Source: Variovorax paradoxus (GTDB lineage Bacteria > Pseudomonadota > Gammaproteobacteria > Burkholderiales > Burkholderiaceae_C). From it: a DNA stretch of 64,000 bases. The stretch's first letter is position 1. Each line of letters begins with the position of its first letter. The stretch spans positions 124,001-188,000 of the forward strand of contig NZ_JXQQ01000008.1 of NCBI RefSeq assembly GCF_000834655.1. The letters run 5' to 3'. A program made the translations under genes and the position numbers. Of this stretch, positions 18,658 through 30,093 are shown one piece after another. Below the pieces are notes generated by a model that did no database searches, was not told the DNA's origin, and worked only from the letters and a program-made list of their open reading frames with translations.

Positions 18658-19229
18658 TGAAGTCCGGCATTTTTGTCGCTGCCAATCACATGAAAAATCC
18701 GCGCTCTCCATCGTCGTCCCGCCAGGCGGGCATGAGCCTTATCGAGGTCCTCATGGCCGTGCTCCTGGTCAGCATCGGCCTGCTTGGCGCAGCCGGCATG
18801 CATGTACGCGCCATCGGATTCACCACGGATACCGAGCGGCGCCAGATGGCGTCGATGGTCGCTTCCGAATTGATGGAGACGATGCGGGGCGACACGCTCA
18901 CCGTGCTGCAAGCCGACGGCGCACCGAAGGCCGATCTGGGCGGCTATGCGAAAGCCGCCGGGACCGCGGTCGCGACGGTTGCCGATGCAGATTGCAAGCC
19001 GTTGGCGGAAGCGCCCGCCAAGCGGCTGGGCTGCTGGGGCGCACGCGCTCGGCAACTCATGCCCGAACTGGAGAACAGCCTGATCACGAGCAACTTCGTC
19101 GTTGCGGTGGATGCGGGCACCGGCGTGATTTCCGTGACCGTCGCCTGGCCGGTCAAGAAGGGCCAATGCTTGCTCAAGGATGGAAGCGATGACCTTTTCT
19201 GCACGTATGAGTTGCGATCGAAGCTCTGA
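18657..19229 (+). CDS. pilV: Type IV pilus minor pilin PilV
   Basis: A 190-aa prepilin with cleavage site QAG/MSLIEVLMAVLLVSIGLLG and the PilV-type continuation. ATG 18657 shares a base with the fimT stop (TGATG-type overlap), giving a 25-residue leader; ATG 18690 would give a 14-residue leader and cannot be excluded. Four Cys in the distal part suggest disulfides. It forms the tip/priming complex with PilW, PilX, PilE and PilY1. Confidence 0.87.
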   Translation: MKSGIFVAANHMKNPRSPSSSRQAGMSLIEVLMAVLLVSIGLLGAAGMHVRAIGFTTDTERRQMASMVASELMETMRGDTLTVLQADGAPKADLGGYAKAAGTAVATVADADCKPLAEAPAKRLGCWGARARQLMPELENSLITSNFVVAVDAGTGVISVTVAWPVKKGQCLLKDGSDDLFCTYELRSKL

Positions 19230-19233
19230 ACCC

Positions 19234-20094
19234 ATGATGCACACTTTTTCGTCGACGCTCGGCAGCGTCATCCGCCGTCCCCGCACGGTCCAGCGAGGTA
19301 TCTCGCTGGTGGAACTCATGGTGGCCATTGCCGTGGGGCTCGTCGTCGTGCTGATCGCAACCACCATCTACATGGAAGGGCTGCGCAACTTCGGTTTCCG
19401 CACCAGCCAGAGCGAAAACCTGGGCAACAGCCGCTATGCGATCGGTGCCCTGGACAACGACTTCACGAAGGCTGGCTACAGGCGCGACCCGACGCAGTCG
19501 ATGGACGAGGCTTTTCCGGCCAATGACGCGGCATATCCCAACGGCTGCAAATTCGCCGTAGGCCAGGCGATGTACGCCATCGACGCCAGCACCCTCTGTC
19601 TGCGCTACCAGGCCCGCGACAACAACGAGAAAGACTGCGCCGGATCAGCGGCAGGCATTGCTGCCCTGAAGGCTTACGAAGCCCCGCCGGCGCCGGAACT
19701 GGGCGCGGGCATGTTCGTCGAAAAGTACTTTCTGAGCCAGGGCGCACTGGCCTGCCAGGCCGGCAACCAGGCCGACGCCGAGAAGCAGGAGGTGGCGGCT
19801 GGCGTGCGCGACGTGCACTTCGAGTTCGGCGTCGGCAAAGGCAGCGACTCGTTTGCCGAGCGGCGCGTCGAGCAATTCAAGACTGGCACCCTTGCGGCTG
19901 ACGATGTCATCCGTTCGTTGCGCTACGCCGTGCTGCTGTCCAGCACGGCCGAACGCGTGACGGGCGGCATTGATTCGAGCGCATGTGCCAGCTGGACAGC
20001 TGCGGGCGGCGCCAGCGCCAGTTGCGACGTCAGCAAAGGCCAGCTCTACCAGCTTGCCAGCGGCTCCCTAACGTTGAGAAATCTGATGCCATGA
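19234..20094 (+). CDS. pilW: Type IV pilus minor pilin PilW
   Basis: A 286-aa prepilin. The leader is followed by QRG/ISLVELMVAIAVGLVVVLIATTIY and then a large beta-rich domain of about 240 aa, the usual size for PilW. The frame is open from 19180 inside pilV, but the ATG pair at 19234/19237 just after the pilV stop is the natural start. Its stop overlaps the pilX start by 4 bp. Confidence 0.88.
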   Translation: MMHTFSSTLGSVIRRPRTVQRGISLVELMVAIAVGLVVVLIATTIYMEGLRNFGFRTSQSENLGNSRYAIGALDNDFTKAGYRRDPTQSMDEAFPANDAAYPNGCKFAVGQAMYAIDASTLCLRYQARDNNEKDCAGSAAGIAALKAYEAPPAPELGAGMFVEKYFLSQGALACQAGNQADAEKQEVAAGVRDVHFEFGVGKGSDSFAERRVEQFKTGTLAADDVIRSLRYAVLLSSTAERVTGGIDSSACASWTAAGGASASCDVSKGQLYQLASGSLTLRNLMP

Positions 20095-20663
20095 GCGCAC
20101 CACGTCCTTTCCTGACCTCTTCCGCAAGGGCACGCCAGCGCGGTGCCGCGCTGTTCGTCGCAATGATCATGATGCTGCTTGTGCTCGTGCTCGCAGTGGT
20201 GGGTATGCGCACCATCACGCTGGAGTCGCGCATCGCCGGCAACATGCTCCAGAGCCAACGGCTCCAGGAAACAGCAGACGGCGCGCTGCGCGACGGCGAA
20301 CGCGCCATCCAGAAATACGGTCTGGCGCTGTCGAAGTGCGCGGATGGCGCCACCACTCCCTACGACGGCGTCAAACCCTGCTTCATCTCGGAAGCTCGCA
20401 CCGATGCACTCGGGTTGCAGACCTCGTTTGGCTCCATTGCCTCGGCCAGCGGCTTCACGGGGCCTTATGCCTCCTGGTACCCGCGATACATCTCCACCGT
20501 GTGTCCGAAGGGCTCGAGCGCTACCTCGGCGCTCGACGCGGCGACGGGCGGTTGCATGGAGTTCTACGAGCTCAACGCCCAAGCCACGTCCACCGACGCC
20601 GTTCAAAATTGCGGACCCCTGGCTTTTTGCCTGCGGTCCGCAATCAATCTGTTCATCAAATAG
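20091..20663 (+). CDS. pilX: Type IV pilus assembly protein PilX
   Basis: A 190-aa protein with an N-terminal segment RGAALFVAMIMMLLVLVLAVVGMRT in place of a canonical FTLIE motif, as is normal for PilX. It lacks Glu5 but keeps Glu further on (LESRIAGNML). ATG 20091 overlaps the pilW stop, showing translational coupling. It is followed by pilY1 after 15 bp. Confidence 0.86.
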   Translation: MSAPRPFLTSSARARQRGAALFVAMIMMLLVLVLAVVGMRTITLESRIAGNMLQSQRLQETADGALRDGERAIQKYGLALSKCADGATTPYDGVKPCFISEARTDALGLQTSFGSIASASGFTGPYASWYPRYISTVCPKGSSATSALDAATGGCMEFYELNAQATSTDAVQNCGPLAFCLRSAINLFIK

Positions 20664-20678
20664 TCGAGGAGGGCTGAA

Positions 20679-23600
20679 ATGGCTCGTTCCACAACTTCAA
20701 ATCGCTCGCCCTTTCGCATCTTCCACACGGTCGGACTCCTCACGGCCGCAGCAGCCATGCTGTTCGGCCAGCACCTGGCGACCGCACAGGACAGCGGAGA
20801 CACCGGCCTGGCGCAGACGCCGCTTTTCGTGAGCGAGAGCAACCCTCCGCTGAACATGCTGGTGATGGGGCGCGACCACAAGCTGTACTACGAGGCCTAC
20901 AACGATGCCTCCGACCTGAACGGCGACGGCGTGATCGACGTGGGCTACAAGCCCGACCAGATCGACTACTACGGCTACTTCAACAACAACGCGTGCTACG
21001 ACTACAGCAACGACAAGTTCACGCCGGCGGCAGCAGCCACGGGCGCCAAGAACAAGATCTGCGCGGGCGGAACGCGTTGGAGCGGCGACTTCCTGAACTA
21101 TCTCGCGACCTCGCGCATGGATGCCATCCGGCGCGTGCTCTACGGCGGCATGCGCGTGACCGACACCACCACCAGCACCGTCCTGCAGGCCGCCTACGTG
21201 CCGCGCGACGCGCACGCCTGGGGCAAGGCGTACGACCCCGTTCGCGACGGCGCCGTCTACGACATCAGCAACTACGCGCCGCTCGCCCAGCCGGTGAGCG
21301 GCACCCGGCATCTGTTTGCCGTGACCACGCTGGGCGAGACGGGCGACGATGCGATCCCGCGCCTGCGGGTTCTCAACGACTCGAAGTTCCAGATCTGGGA
21401 CTGGGTGTCCAAGGAAGGAACCGCCGGACAAGACAAGTGCCTGGGCAATGTGGACTGCGCGACGGCCGCCGGCTCGAACTTCGAGGTATTGCCCAGCAGC
21501 GCCTACCGGAATCTGACCATCATGACGTGGAAGAAGTCCACCACTGCTGCGATGCCCGCGAACAAGGCGCAGATGGATGCGTACTTCGCCACCACCTCGA
21601 CCGGCAACGCGCGCGCCGTCAACCTGTGCGGCACAAGCGCGATCACCACGATCGAAACCACCGGCGGAGGCAACAACCCGTTCAGCGGCGTGAACGGTTG
21701 TACCCAGGATAACTACCTGACCCAGATCGAGGGCGAGGTCTACATTCCGGCGGCAGGGACCTACACCTTCAGTGTGGATGGTGACGACGCGGTCGATGTG
21801 ACCATCGGCAATCAGACGCCCGGCTGGTACGGCGGCCACGGCTCGAACCGGACGCAGGACAATTTCGCGCTGTACGCCAAGAACGTCAGCTTCACGACGG
21901 CCGGCTGGAAGGCTGTGAAGTTCCGCCACGTCGAAGGCACCGGCGACGATAACTGGGCCTTGGCCATGAAGATCTCGCGGCCCGCGAGCACCATCGCGAC
22001 CCGCAAGATCCGTGTGGAAGCCTGCTCGAGCACCAACGCAGCGTTGCGTGAGGCCAGCTGCAAGTCCTACCCGAACAGCGGCGGCACGGCCATCAACAAG
22101 CCGACCGGGCTGCTGCACGATTTCGGCGAGAACAACAAGATGTACTTCGGCCTGCTGTCGGGCTCCTATCAGAAGAACATCGCAGGGGGCATCCTGCGGC
22201 GCAACATCAGCAGCTTCGCCGACGAGCTGGATCCGCAAACCGGCGTGTACAAGACCACTGTCGCCGGCGTCGTTGCAAACATGGACCGCCTGCGCCTGAT
22301 CGGTTTCAACGGCAGCCAGTACAACGACTGCGGCTGGATCGTCGACGGCCCGATCAGCGGCAAGGCAGACCCGTCGATGTGCTCGATGTGGGGCAACCCC
22401 GTGGGCGAGATGATGTTCGAGACGATGCGCTACTTCGGCGGCGCATCCGCCGCGCACAGCCAGTACGACTACGGCAGCGGGGCCAAGGACAGCGCGGATC
22501 CCCTGAACCTGTCCAAGCCCGCTTGGCTTCCCCCCTATGCGGCCAAGCCTGCCGGCGGCGGCTACCAATACTGCGCGCGCCCTGTCATGACGGTGGTGAG
22601 CGACATCAATCCCTCGTACGACACGAAGATGCCGGGGAGCCGCTTCACGTCCATCACGCCCGATGCCACTGCCCTCACCGGATTCAATGCCGCCAACGAG
22701 GTGCAGGCCATCGGCACGGCCGAGGGCATCAATGGGAAGAGCTTCTTCATCGGCCAGTCGAGCGCGACCAATGCGAACGGCGCCCCGTCGGTGAAAACGG
22801 TGAACGATCTCTCCTGGGTGCGTGGTCTGTCACCCCAGGAGCCCAGCAAGGAAGGCAGCTACTACGCCGCAGGCGTTTCGCGCTTCGGGGCGAACAATGT
22901 GGCGTTCGGCAATGCCAAGGGCAAGAACCGGTTGATGACCTATTCGGTGGCCATCGCCTCGCCGCTGCCGGAAATCCGTTTTCCTGTGGGCGGTGAGCGA
23001 TACGTGACGATCTCCCCGTTTGCCAAATCGGTGAGCGGATCGGTGAGCAACCAGAACATCAATGCGGCGGTCTTCGCACCGACCGATCAGATCGTCGACT
23101 ACTACGTCGACCGCATTGCCAACACCGGCACGGCCGACCAGAACCCCGACATCAACGGGGGACGGCCCTATGCGGAGTTCCGCATCAACTACGAAGACGT
23201 CGAGCAGGGCGCCGACCACGACATGGATGCGATCTCGCGCTACATCGTCTCGCTGCAGCAGGACGGCAGCGTCAAGGTGGACATGCTTTCCGAGTACGCG
23301 GCGGGCAGTATCGGCCAGCACATGGGCTATGTGATCTCGGGCACCACGCAGGACGGCATGTACCTGGAGGTGCGCGACAAGGACACCGCTTCCGCGTACT
23401 ACGCGCTGAACACGCCACCTTCCCGCGCGCCGGGCTATTGCTCGACGCGGCCCAACGACACCGAGTGCGCCAACCTTCCGCTCACGGCCACCCGCACCTT
23501 CACGCCCAGCACCACCAGCACGTCGGGAACCTTCCTCAAGGGGCCGCTGTGGTACGCCGCCAAGTACGGCATGCCCGGGCGCGATCCGGCCACGGTCGTG

Positions 23601-25676
23601 GGCGATCCGGACAACTATTTCCTGGTCACCAACGCCACCACGCTGAAGGCGCAGATGACCAAGGCCTTCAACGACATCCTGCAGAACACCAATTCGGTGA
23701 CGGCGGTGTCAGTGGACGTTCCCAACGGCACCATCGCCGCGGGTGCAGACATCTACCGCACCCGCTTCGAGGCCGATGGATGGGTTGGCGACGTCATTCG
23801 CGAGCGGCTCACGGACAACGCCACCACGGGCCTGAACTACGTGAAGCAGTGGAGTGCGGCGGAGAAGCTGGCTGCGCGCGGTGGCACGCCCCGCAAGATC
23901 TTGTATGCGGGTGCCGGCACCACCGTGCCGACGCTGAGGCCTTTCACCTTCGCGGGTATCACCGCGCAAACGGCCGATGCGGCCTGGCTCACCGCGCTCA
24001 ACAAGAACCCTGCCAACAACTTGCCTGACGCCAAGGCCGAACAGCGCATCAGTTTCCTGCGCGGCGACAGCAATACGCTGCGCGTTCGCAAGAACCTCGC
24101 CAATGGCAGCGTCAACCTGCTGGGCGACATCGTCAATTCGTCGCCCCTGCGTGTGAAGGGTGCGCTCTATCGGGCGGCCGCCGCGGATGTGCTGGAAGGC
24201 ACCGGAAGCAACTACGCGGACTTCGTGACCGGCCAGAACGGCCAGCCCGAGATGATTTATGTGGGCGCCAACGACGGCATGTTCCACGCCTTCCGGGCTG
24301 AGAACGGGGTCGAGGAATTCGCGTTCATTCCCACGGCGCTGCGCGGCAGCCTCAACACGCTGACCGCTCCCGACTACGGCAAGAAGGACGGCACGCCCCA
24401 CCGCTACTACGTCGATGGCTCGCCCATTGCCTCGGACGTGTTTTTCGGCGGGGCATGGCACAAGGTCCTGATCGGCAGCCTGGGTGCAGGGGGCCGGCAA
24501 GTGTTCGCACTCGATGTCACCAATCCCACTTCGCCGCAGCTGCTGTGGGAGTTCGGTTCCGAGCAGAAGGCCAACATGGGCAGTTCGCTGGCGCAGCCAA
24601 CCATCGCCCGCCTCAACGACCCTGCAACTGGCAAAGGCAAGTGGGTCGCGTTGGTGCCCGGTGGCTACCAGGGCGCCAACAGCACCGCGGGCGGTGGCGG
24701 TGCCAGTCTGTTCGTCCTGGACATCTCCAACGGCAGCGTGCTGCGCGAATTTGCTCTCGACGGCGGTATGACGTCCGACGAGATGACGGCGGCGATGCCC
24801 CTGGGCAACGGCCTGTCGCGCATGCTCGCCGTGGACAACACCCGCGATGGCAAGGTGGACCTGGGCTATGCAGGCGACCTCGCGGGCAATGTGTGGCGCT
24901 TCGACATGAGCAGTGGCGACGTCTCGGCCTGGACGGTGCAGAAGTTCTACACAGCGAAGGACGCTGACGGCAAGCGGCAGCCCATCACTGCGGCACCCTA
25001 CGTGACGCCCCACCCCTCGGGCAAGGGCGATCTGGTGATCTTCGGCACCGGCCGCCTGCTGACGGCCAGCGACAAGAGCAACCCGCAGAAGCAGACCATG
25101 TATGGTATTTGGGAGCGCTACAACGTCAGGAATACGGCAGCGCCCTCGCCATTGCCCACGGCGGCCAAGGCGCGCGCCGATCTGCAGGGCCAGACCTTCG
25201 CCGACCTGGACGGCACAGGCAACTTTTCGCTGACCAACAACATCGTGCAGTGGTACAAGACCAACGCCACGGGCAGGACCGACGCCGATGTCCAGAAGTG
25301 GGGATGGGTCGTGGACTTGCCGCGCAACGGCGAGAAGATGGTCTACGACATGACGCTGTACGGCCGTGGGCTTTTCTTCTCGTCTGTACGGACCTCGGAA
25401 GATCCTTGCGCGGCGGGGATGAGCGGCACGATCTACGGTATCGATCCCAATGGCGGCGGCCGCACCGACTACGTCGTGTTCGACATGAACGGCGATGGGA
25501 TCTTCAACTCGGCCGACGCGATTGGCGGTGGCCAGGTCAGTGGCACCGAAACCGGCGCAGGCAGGCAGACCATTCGCGGGGAACGGGTGTTCGATCCCAG
25601 CGGAAATGCGCAGCGTCGGGTCAACCACGGCTTGCAGTTCGGCCGTCAGAGCTGGCGCAAGCAGCCCCCGAACTGA
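20679..25676 (+). CDS. pilY1: Type IV pilus tip adhesin/assembly protein PilY1 with PA14-like insertion
   Basis: A 1665-aa exported protein. A signal peptide of about 35 residues is followed by the Burkholderiales-type PilY1 N-terminal region ([22 protein letters not shown]). Around residues 345-440 there is a PA14-like beta module ([20 protein letters not shown] and following). The C-terminal PilY1 beta-propeller (about 1150-1620) contains [11 protein letters not shown] and [12 protein letters not shown], which fit EF-hand-like Ca2+ loops controlling pilus extension and retraction. No von Willebrand A/MIDAS motif was found at the N-terminus. It is expected at the pilus tip and outer surface. 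The PA14-like module may bind carbohydrate (inference). pilE follows directly. Confidence 0.92.
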   Translation: MARSTTSNRSPFRIFHTVGLLTAAAAMLFGQHLATAQDSGDTGLAQTPLFVSESNPPLNMLVMGRDHKLYYEAYNDASDLNGDGVIDVGYKPDQIDYYGYFNNNACYDYSNDKFTPAAAATGAKNKICAGGTRWSGDFLNYLATSRMDAIRRVLYGGMRVTDTTTSTVLQAAYVPRDAHAWGKAYDPVRDGAVYDISNYAPLAQPVSGTRHLFAVTTLGETGDDAIPRLRVLNDSKFQIWDWVSKEGTAGQDKCLGNVDCATAAGSNFEVLPSSAYRNLTIMTWKKSTTAAMPANKAQMDAYFATTSTGNARAVNLCGTSAITTIETTGGGNNPFSGVNGCTQDNYLTQIEGEVYIPAAGTYTFSVDGDDAVDVTIGNQTPGWYGGHGSNRTQDNFALYAKNVSFTTAGWKAVKFRHVEGTGDDNWALAMKISRPASTIATRKIRVEACSSTNAALREASCKSYPNSGGTAINKPTGLLHDFGENNKMYFGLLSGSYQKNIAGGILRRNISSFADELDPQTGVYKTTVAGVVANMDRLRLIGFNGSQYNDCGWIVDGPISGKADPSMCSMWGNPVGEMMFETMRYFGGASAAHSQYDYGSGAKDSADPLNLSKPAWLPPYAAKPAGGGYQYCARPVMTVVSDINPSYDTKMPGSRFTSITPDATALTGFNAANEVQAIGTAEGINGKSFFIGQSSATNANGAPSVKTVNDLSWVRGLSPQEPSKEGSYYAAGVSRFGANNVAFGNAKGKNRLMTYSVAIASPLPEIRFPVGGERYVTISPFAKSVSGSVSNQNINAAVFAPTDQIVDYYVDRIANTGTADQNPDINGGRPYAEFRINYEDVEQGADHDMDAISRYIVSLQQDGSVKVDMLSEYAAGSIGQHMGYVISGTTQDGMYLEVRDKDTASAYYALNTPPSRAPGYCSTRPNDTECANLPLTATRTFTPSTTSTSGTFLKGPLWYAAKYGMPGRDPATVVGDPDNYFLVTNATTLKAQMTKAFNDILQNTNSVTAVSVDVPNGTIAAGADIYRTRFEADGWVGDVIRERLTDNATTGLNYVKQWSAAEKLAARGGTPRKILYAGAGTTVPTLRPFTFAGITAQTADAAWLTALNKNPANNLPDAKAEQRISFLRGDSNTLRVRKNLANGSVNLLGDIVNSSPLRVKGALYRAAAADVLEGTGSNYADFVTGQNGQPEMIYVGANDGMFHAFRAENGVEEFAFIPTALRGSLNTLTAPDYGKKDGTPHRYYVDGSPIASDVFFGGAWHKVLIGSLGAGGRQVFALDVTNPTSPQLLWEFGSEQKANMGSSLAQPTIARLNDPATGKGKWVALVPGGYQGANSTAGGGGASLFVLDISNGSVLREFALDGGMTSDEMTAAMPLGNGLSRMLAVDNTRDGKVDLGYAGDLAGNVWRFDMSSGDVSAWTVQKFYTAKDADGKRQPITAAPYVTPHPSGKGDLVIFGTGRLLTASDKSNPQKQTMYGIWERYNVRNTAAPSPLPTAAKARADLQGQTFADLDGTGNFSLTNNIVQWYKTNATGRTDADVQKWGWVVDLPRNGEKMVYDMTLYGRGLFFSSVRTSEDPCAAGMSGTIYGIDPNGGGRTDYVVFDMNGDGIFNSADAIGGGQVSGTETGAGRQTIRGERVFDPSGNAQRRVNHGLQFGRQSWRKQPPN

Positions 25677-25702
25677 TGTGGCAAGCATTCAAGGAGAAAC
25701 CA

Positions 25703-26125
25703 GTGCGCAATGCTGAAAAGGGCTTTACCCTGATCGAGCTGATGATCACAGTGGCCATCGTCGGCATTCTGGCGGCGGTTGCCTATCCGTCGTACACCGA
25801 GTACGTGTTCCGGTCGCGGCGCGTGGAAGGGCAGAACCTGCTCAACGACGCTGCGGCGCGCCAGGAGCGCTACAGGGCGCAGAACGGCAGCTACGCCACC
25901 GATGTGGACAAGCTGAAGTTACCTTCAGGCGCTGCATCGCAGAACGGCTACTACACGCTGACAATAATTGCCGGCGATGCCGGCAACGGTGGCTATGGAT
26001 TGCTGGCATCGCGCGCCGGGGCCCAGGGTGCCGACAGTAAGTGCGGCAATTTCACGCTGGACGCCAAGGGAATCAAGGGCATGGCCGCCGGGACGCCGGG
26101 AACTGTGGCGACTTGCTGGCGCTAG
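25703..26125 (+). CDS. pilE: Type IV pilus minor pilin PilE
   Basis: A 140-aa prepilin with a six-residue leader and cleavage site [26 protein letters not shown]. The region [12 protein letters not shown] and a C-terminal Cys pair are typical of PilE. An ATG at 25676 overlaps the pilY1 stop, but GTG 25703 has a strong AAGGAGA ribosome-binding site (25691-25697) and gives the normal short leader, so GTG is preferred. It is the last gene of the minor pilin operon. Confidence 0.9.
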   Translation: MRNAEKGFTLIELMITVAIVGILAAVAYPSYTEYVFRSRRVEGQNLLNDAAARQERYRAQNGSYATDVDKLKLPSGAASQNGYYTLTIIAGDAGNGGYGLLASRAGAQGADSKCGNFTLDAKGIKGMAAGTPGTVATCWR

Positions 26126-26191
26126 GACCGCGCTTACAACTCGGCGCGCGTGCAAGAGGCCGGCCCGGGAGCGGTTGGCACAATCGAGCGG

Positions 26192-27880
26192 ATGATGCTT
26201 CGTGCTGCGCCTTCCGAGGCGCCTGCCTCTTTCTCGAAGATCGGCCCTGCGGCGCGTGCAGGCCTCGTCGCGTTTCCATTTCTCTGTCCGTTCGTCGGCG
26301 GGCCCTCGGTCAATGTCTGGCAGTTGCTGGCGACATGGGCTTGCCTCGGCGGGCTGCTTGCTGTGGGGCCAGTGGCACGTTCCACGCGCGCGTTGCGGGT
26401 GTGGCTTGCCGGGTGCGCAGTTGCCGTGGTGTTGTCGCGGCATGGTGGGCCGATCTCATCTTGGCTGCCGGTTTGCGCGGCGTTGGCGGGCATCGCCGCA
26501 GCGGCCTGCGTGGGTGCGGGCATGGCGCGAGACAGATCGCCATTCATCTCGATGTTTGCGAACGGCGTTCTCGTAGCCGGCTTGGTCAGTGCCGTTGTGG
26601 GATTGCTTCAGTACTTCGGCCTGGCGGACCCACTGGTTCCCTGGACCACAGCGCCTCCGTTGGGGCAAGCCTACGGCAATCTGCGCCAGCGAAATCAGTT
26701 CGCCACGCTGATAAGCATGACCATCGTCGCGGCATTGTGGCGCTACGCCACGCGCGAAACACCGCGCGGACGCTGTGCGCTCATTGCGGCCGGATTGATT
26801 CTTGTGGCCGCTGCGGCAGCATCCACATCGAGGACGGGCATGTTGCAGTTGCTGTCCATCATCGGCATCGCGAGCATCATTGGCTGGAGAGAGCGCCGAA
26901 ATTCGCGTGCGTCTCGCGGATTGCATTTCAGCTTGCCGCCGCCTGCAGCGTTGCTGGCTGCAATCCCCCTTTACTTCGCCATCGGCTGGCTCCTGCCGCA
27001 TCTGGCTGGCGGCGGCGTGGAAGGAATGCTGCAGCGCCTCGAGAACGGCGCACCCGATGACCACAGCCGCCTGGTTCTCTGGCACAACGTGCTTTCGCTG
27101 ATTGCCGAGCGGCCGTGGACCGGCTGGGGTTGGGGCGAACTGAGCTTTGCCCACTACACCACCTTGTACCCGGGCCCGCGATTCGCCGAGATACTGGACA
27201 ACGCCCACAGCCTGCCTCTGCACCTGAGCGTCGAACTCGGAATTCCTGCGGCAGCGCTCATTTGCGGCGGCTTCATCTGGCCGGTGACAACTGCAAAACC
27301 GTGGCGCGAACGCGATCCGGCGCGCCTGATGGCGTGGGGCTTGCTGGCCATGATCGTCCTGCACAGCTTGCTCGAGTACCCACTCTGGTATGGGCCTTTC
27401 CAGCTGGTGTTCGGTCTATGCCTGGGGTTGCTATGGCCTGGACGGACGTCTGCCCACCTGAAGCCGCCGGCGCTGTCCGCTTTCGCTGCGTCTGCACTGG
27501 TCGCTGCCGTCGCGTACACCGGCTGGGACTACATCCGAATCAGCCAGATCTACCTGCCCCGAGAAGAGCGCCTGCAAGCCTACGAGGTCGACACGCTGGC
27601 GAAAATCAAGGGCTCGTGGCTGTTCTCGCGACAGGTGGATTTCGCCGAGCTGACGCTGACCACGGTGAGGGCGGACAATGCCGCCCGGATGCACGCACTT
27701 GCCGAGCGAACATTGCATTTCTCACCCGAGCCGCGCGTCATCGTCAAACTGATCGAAAGCGCCGAGTTGCTGGGACTACACGAAGAGGCTCGTGCGCAGG
27801 CCGAGCGCTTCAGGATTGCATTTCCCGCAGATTTCGCCCAATGGCTTGACGACAAGCAAGACGAGTCTCCTGCGCTGTAG
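26192..27880 (+). CDS. Pilin O-oligosaccharyltransferase, PglL/TfpW/Wzy_C family
   Basis: A 562-aa polytopic inner-membrane enzyme with about 11-12 hydrophobic segments. The Wzy_C-type periplasmic region holds LGQAYGNLRQRNQFATL near residue 160 and GWGWGELSFAHY near 310. After the last membrane helix (about 427-443) comes a soluble C-terminal part of about 115 residues. Such enzymes transfer a lipid-linked oligosaccharide to Ser/Thr of pilin in the periplasm. The location 67 bp after pilE supports pilins as substrates. The alternative is O-antigen ligase, less likely in this context. A broken relative of its C-terminus lies behind pilA. Confidence 0.85.
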   Translation: MMLRAAPSEAPASFSKIGPAARAGLVAFPFLCPFVGGPSVNVWQLLATWACLGGLLAVGPVARSTRALRVWLAGCAVAVVLSRHGGPISSWLPVCAALAGIAAAACVGAGMARDRSPFISMFANGVLVAGLVSAVVGLLQYFGLADPLVPWTTAPPLGQAYGNLRQRNQFATLISMTIVAALWRYATRETPRGRCALIAAGLILVAAAAASTSRTGMLQLLSIIGIASIIGWRERRNSRASRGLHFSLPPPAALLAAIPLYFAIGWLLPHLAGGGVEGMLQRLENGAPDDHSRLVLWHNVLSLIAERPWTGWGWGELSFAHYTTLYPGPRFAEILDNAHSLPLHLSVELGIPAAALICGGFIWPVTTAKPWRERDPARLMAWGLLAMIVLHSLLEYPLWYGPFQLVFGLCLGLLWPGRTSAHLKPPALSAFAASALVAAVAYTGWDYIRISQIYLPREERLQAYEVDTLAKIKGSWLFSRQVDFAELTLTTVRADNAARMHALAERTLHFSPEPRVIVKLIESAELLGLHEEARAQAERFRIAFPADFAQWLDDKQDESPAL

Positions 27881-27901
27881 CTGTTGCGTGGCGACGCGGA
27901 G

Positions 27902-28384
27902 TCACCCCGCCACCCAACTCCCCGACTTCCCCCCATGCTTCTCCAACACATGCACATCCGTGATCCGCATCCCCCGGTCCACCGCCTTGCACATGTCGTA
28001 GATCGTCAATAGCGCCACCTGCACGGCAGTCAACGCCTCCATCTCCACACCGGTAGGCCCCACCGTCTCCACAGTCGCCGTACAAGCCACCTGCGGCGCG
28101 CTTCCCCCTTCAGCCAGCGCAAACCCGATCGCCACCCGCGTCAACGCCAGCGGATGGCACAGCGGAATCAGATCGCTCGTCTTCTTCGCGGCCTGGATGC
28201 CGGCAATCCGCGCAACCCCCAGCACATCGCCCTTCTTCGCCGTCCCCGATTCGATCAGCGCCAGCGTCGCCGCCTGCATCTCGATGCGCCCGGTGGCGAC
28301 TGCCACGCGGTGGGTTGCCGGCTTGGCGGCCACGTCGACCATGTGGGCCTGGCCCTGGGCGTCAAAATGGGTGAGTTTGCTCAT
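27902..28384 (-). CDS. moaC: Cyclic pyranopterin monophosphate synthase
   Basis: Second step of molybdenum cofactor synthesis, forming cyclic pyranopterin monophosphate. The 160-aa protein has the family signature [13 protein letters not shown] near residue 67 and [27 protein letters not shown] near 107. Length is normal. It is convergent with the glycosyltransferase gene and divergent from the M48 protease gene over 88 bp. No other mo-genes are nearby and no Moco riboswitch was seen. Confidence 0.97.
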   Translation of the reverse strand: MSKLTHFDAQGQAHMVDVAAKPATHRVAVATGRIEMQAATLALIESGTAKKGDVLGVARIAGIQAAKKTSDLIPLCHPLALTRVAIGFALAEGGSAPQVACTATVETVGPTGVEMEALTAVQVALLTIYDMCKAVDRGMRITDVHVLEKHGGKSGSWVAG

Positions 28385-28472
28385 TGGAATACCTTGGTGC
28401 TTCGCACTGCGGTGCGCGCTTGCTTGGGGGCGGCGCCGGCGCGGCGCTCAGGGGTGAACGTTCGTTTTGAAG

Positions 28473-30074
28473 ATGCATCATACGAGCCCGAGCCATGGAC
28501 GAGGAATGCTGCGCTTGACTCCCTCCGCAAAGCCAAAGACCACCGCAACGCCCGCCCTGCGAGCGATATGTGCTTCTGTTTTGATAGCGGCCCAGGCCTT
28601 GTTGCCGATACCCGCCAGCGCGCAGATGCAGCAGATCCTGCCCGGCCTGGGCGACGGCGGCGAAATGACCGCCAGCGCCGAGCGCAGCCTGGGCGACCAG
28701 ATCGCTCGCGAGCTCTACCGCGACACCGACTACATCGACGATCCGGTGATCTCGGCCTACGTGCAGGACATCTGGCAGCGCCTGCTCGCCGCTGCGCGCG
28801 CCCGCGGCGAACTCACGCCCGAGCTGGACGAACGCTTCGCCTGGACCATCCTGCTGGGCCGCGACCGCAACATCAACGCCTTCGCGCTGCCGGGCGGCTA
28901 CCTGGGGCTGAACCTGGGCCTCGTGGCCGCAGTGGGCAGCCGCGACGAGCTGGCGACGGTGCTCGGGCACGAGCTCTCTCACGTCACGCAGCGCCACATC
29001 TCACGGATCATGAACAAGCAGGGCAAGCAGATGCCGCTCATGATCGCCGGCCTGATCCTCGGGATGATCGCGGCCAGCAAGAGCCGCAGTTCCGACGCCG
29101 GCCAGGCCGTGATCATGGGGAGCCAGGCGCTGTTCATGCAGAACCAGTTGAGCTTCTCGCGCGACATGGAGCGCGAGGCCGACCGCATCGGCTTCGGCGT
29201 GATGACGCAGGCGGGATTTGCGCCCCAGGGCGCTGCGGCGATGTTCGAGAAGCTGCAGTACGCCTCGCGCCTGAACGACAACGGCTCGTACCCGTACCTG
29301 CGCAGCCACCCGCTCACGACCGAGCGCATCTCCGACATGCAGGGCCGGTTCCAGTTCCGCATGGACACGGCGCCTGCGCTGCCGCTGGCCATGGACCACG
29401 CAATGATTGCCTCGCGTGCCCGCGTGCTGACGCGGCCGGGCGTCGACGTGCTGCGGCTCTGGGTCGATGCGGCCGGCAGCGGCGAGTTCGCCCGAAGCAC
29501 GCCCGCCCAGCAGGCCGGAACGCTCTATGCGGCGGCGCTGGCGGCCAAGGAGTTGCGCGACTACAAGGCCGCGCGCACGCTGGCCGAGCGGCTCGTGACC
29601 CGCACCGCGGACGACCCGGCCGCGGCGAAGCAGGCGCGATGGCTCAATGCCGAGATCGAACTGGCGGCCGGCGCGCCGGCCAAGGCGGCCGCGCTGCTCG
29701 ATGCCAGGTCGAAGGAGCGACCCGAGATGATCCTCGCGGCCGAGGCCGCAAGCGCCACGCGCCAGCCCGCGCCGATGATTCCCGTGCTGCGCGACTGGGT
29801 CGCGGCCAACCCTCGCGATGCCACGGCGTGGCGCGTGCTCGGCAACCTGTATGGCGCGCAGAACGACACGCTGCGCGCGGTGCGCGCCGACGCCGAAGCC
29901 AATGTGGCGATCCTCGATTACCCCGCGGCGCGCGATCGCTTCAAGGCGGCGCAGGAGCTGGTGCGCAAGTCGGGCGCGCCCATCGACCACTACGAAGCGT
30001 CGATCATCGACACCCGCGCACGGGCCGTCGATGTGCTGGTGAAGCAGCAGGCGGAAGAGCCGCCGCTGAAGTAG
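28473..30074 (+). CDS. Exported M48 metalloprotease with TPR-like C-terminus (BepA-like)
   Basis: A 533-aa protein with a signal peptide cleaved near ASAQ (about residue 49), an M48 peptidase domain with zinc motif HELSH near residue 168 and third ligand Glu in EREADRIGF near 236, then an Ala/Arg-rich helical C-terminus of TPR type. This is the arrangement of BepA, which in E. coli degrades or assembles outer-membrane proteins such as LptD. Start uncertain: ATG 28473 is used; a TTG at 28467 and an ATG at 28506 are in frame, and the last gives a shorter n-region. Confidence 0.88.
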   Translation: MHHTSPSHGRGMLRLTPSAKPKTTATPALRAICASVLIAAQALLPIPASAQMQQILPGLGDGGEMTASAERSLGDQIARELYRDTDYIDDPVISAYVQDIWQRLLAAARARGELTPELDERFAWTILLGRDRNINAFALPGGYLGLNLGLVAAVGSRDELATVLGHELSHVTQRHISRIMNKQGKQMPLMIAGLILGMIAASKSRSSDAGQAVIMGSQALFMQNQLSFSRDMEREADRIGFGVMTQAGFAPQGAAAMFEKLQYASRLNDNGSYPYLRSHPLTTERISDMQGRFQFRMDTAPALPLAMDHAMIASRARVLTRPGVDVLRLWVDAAGSGEFARSTPAQQAGTLYAAALAAKELRDYKAARTLAERLVTRTADDPAAAKQARWLNAEIELAAGAPAKAAALLDARSKERPEMILAAEAASATRQPAPMIPVLRDWVAANPRDATAWRVLGNLYGAQNDTLRAVRADAEANVAILDYPAARDRFKAAQELVRKSGAPIDHYEASIIDTRARAVDVLVKQQAEEPPLK

Positions 30075-30093
30075 CGCCAGCGGCGCGCGATGC

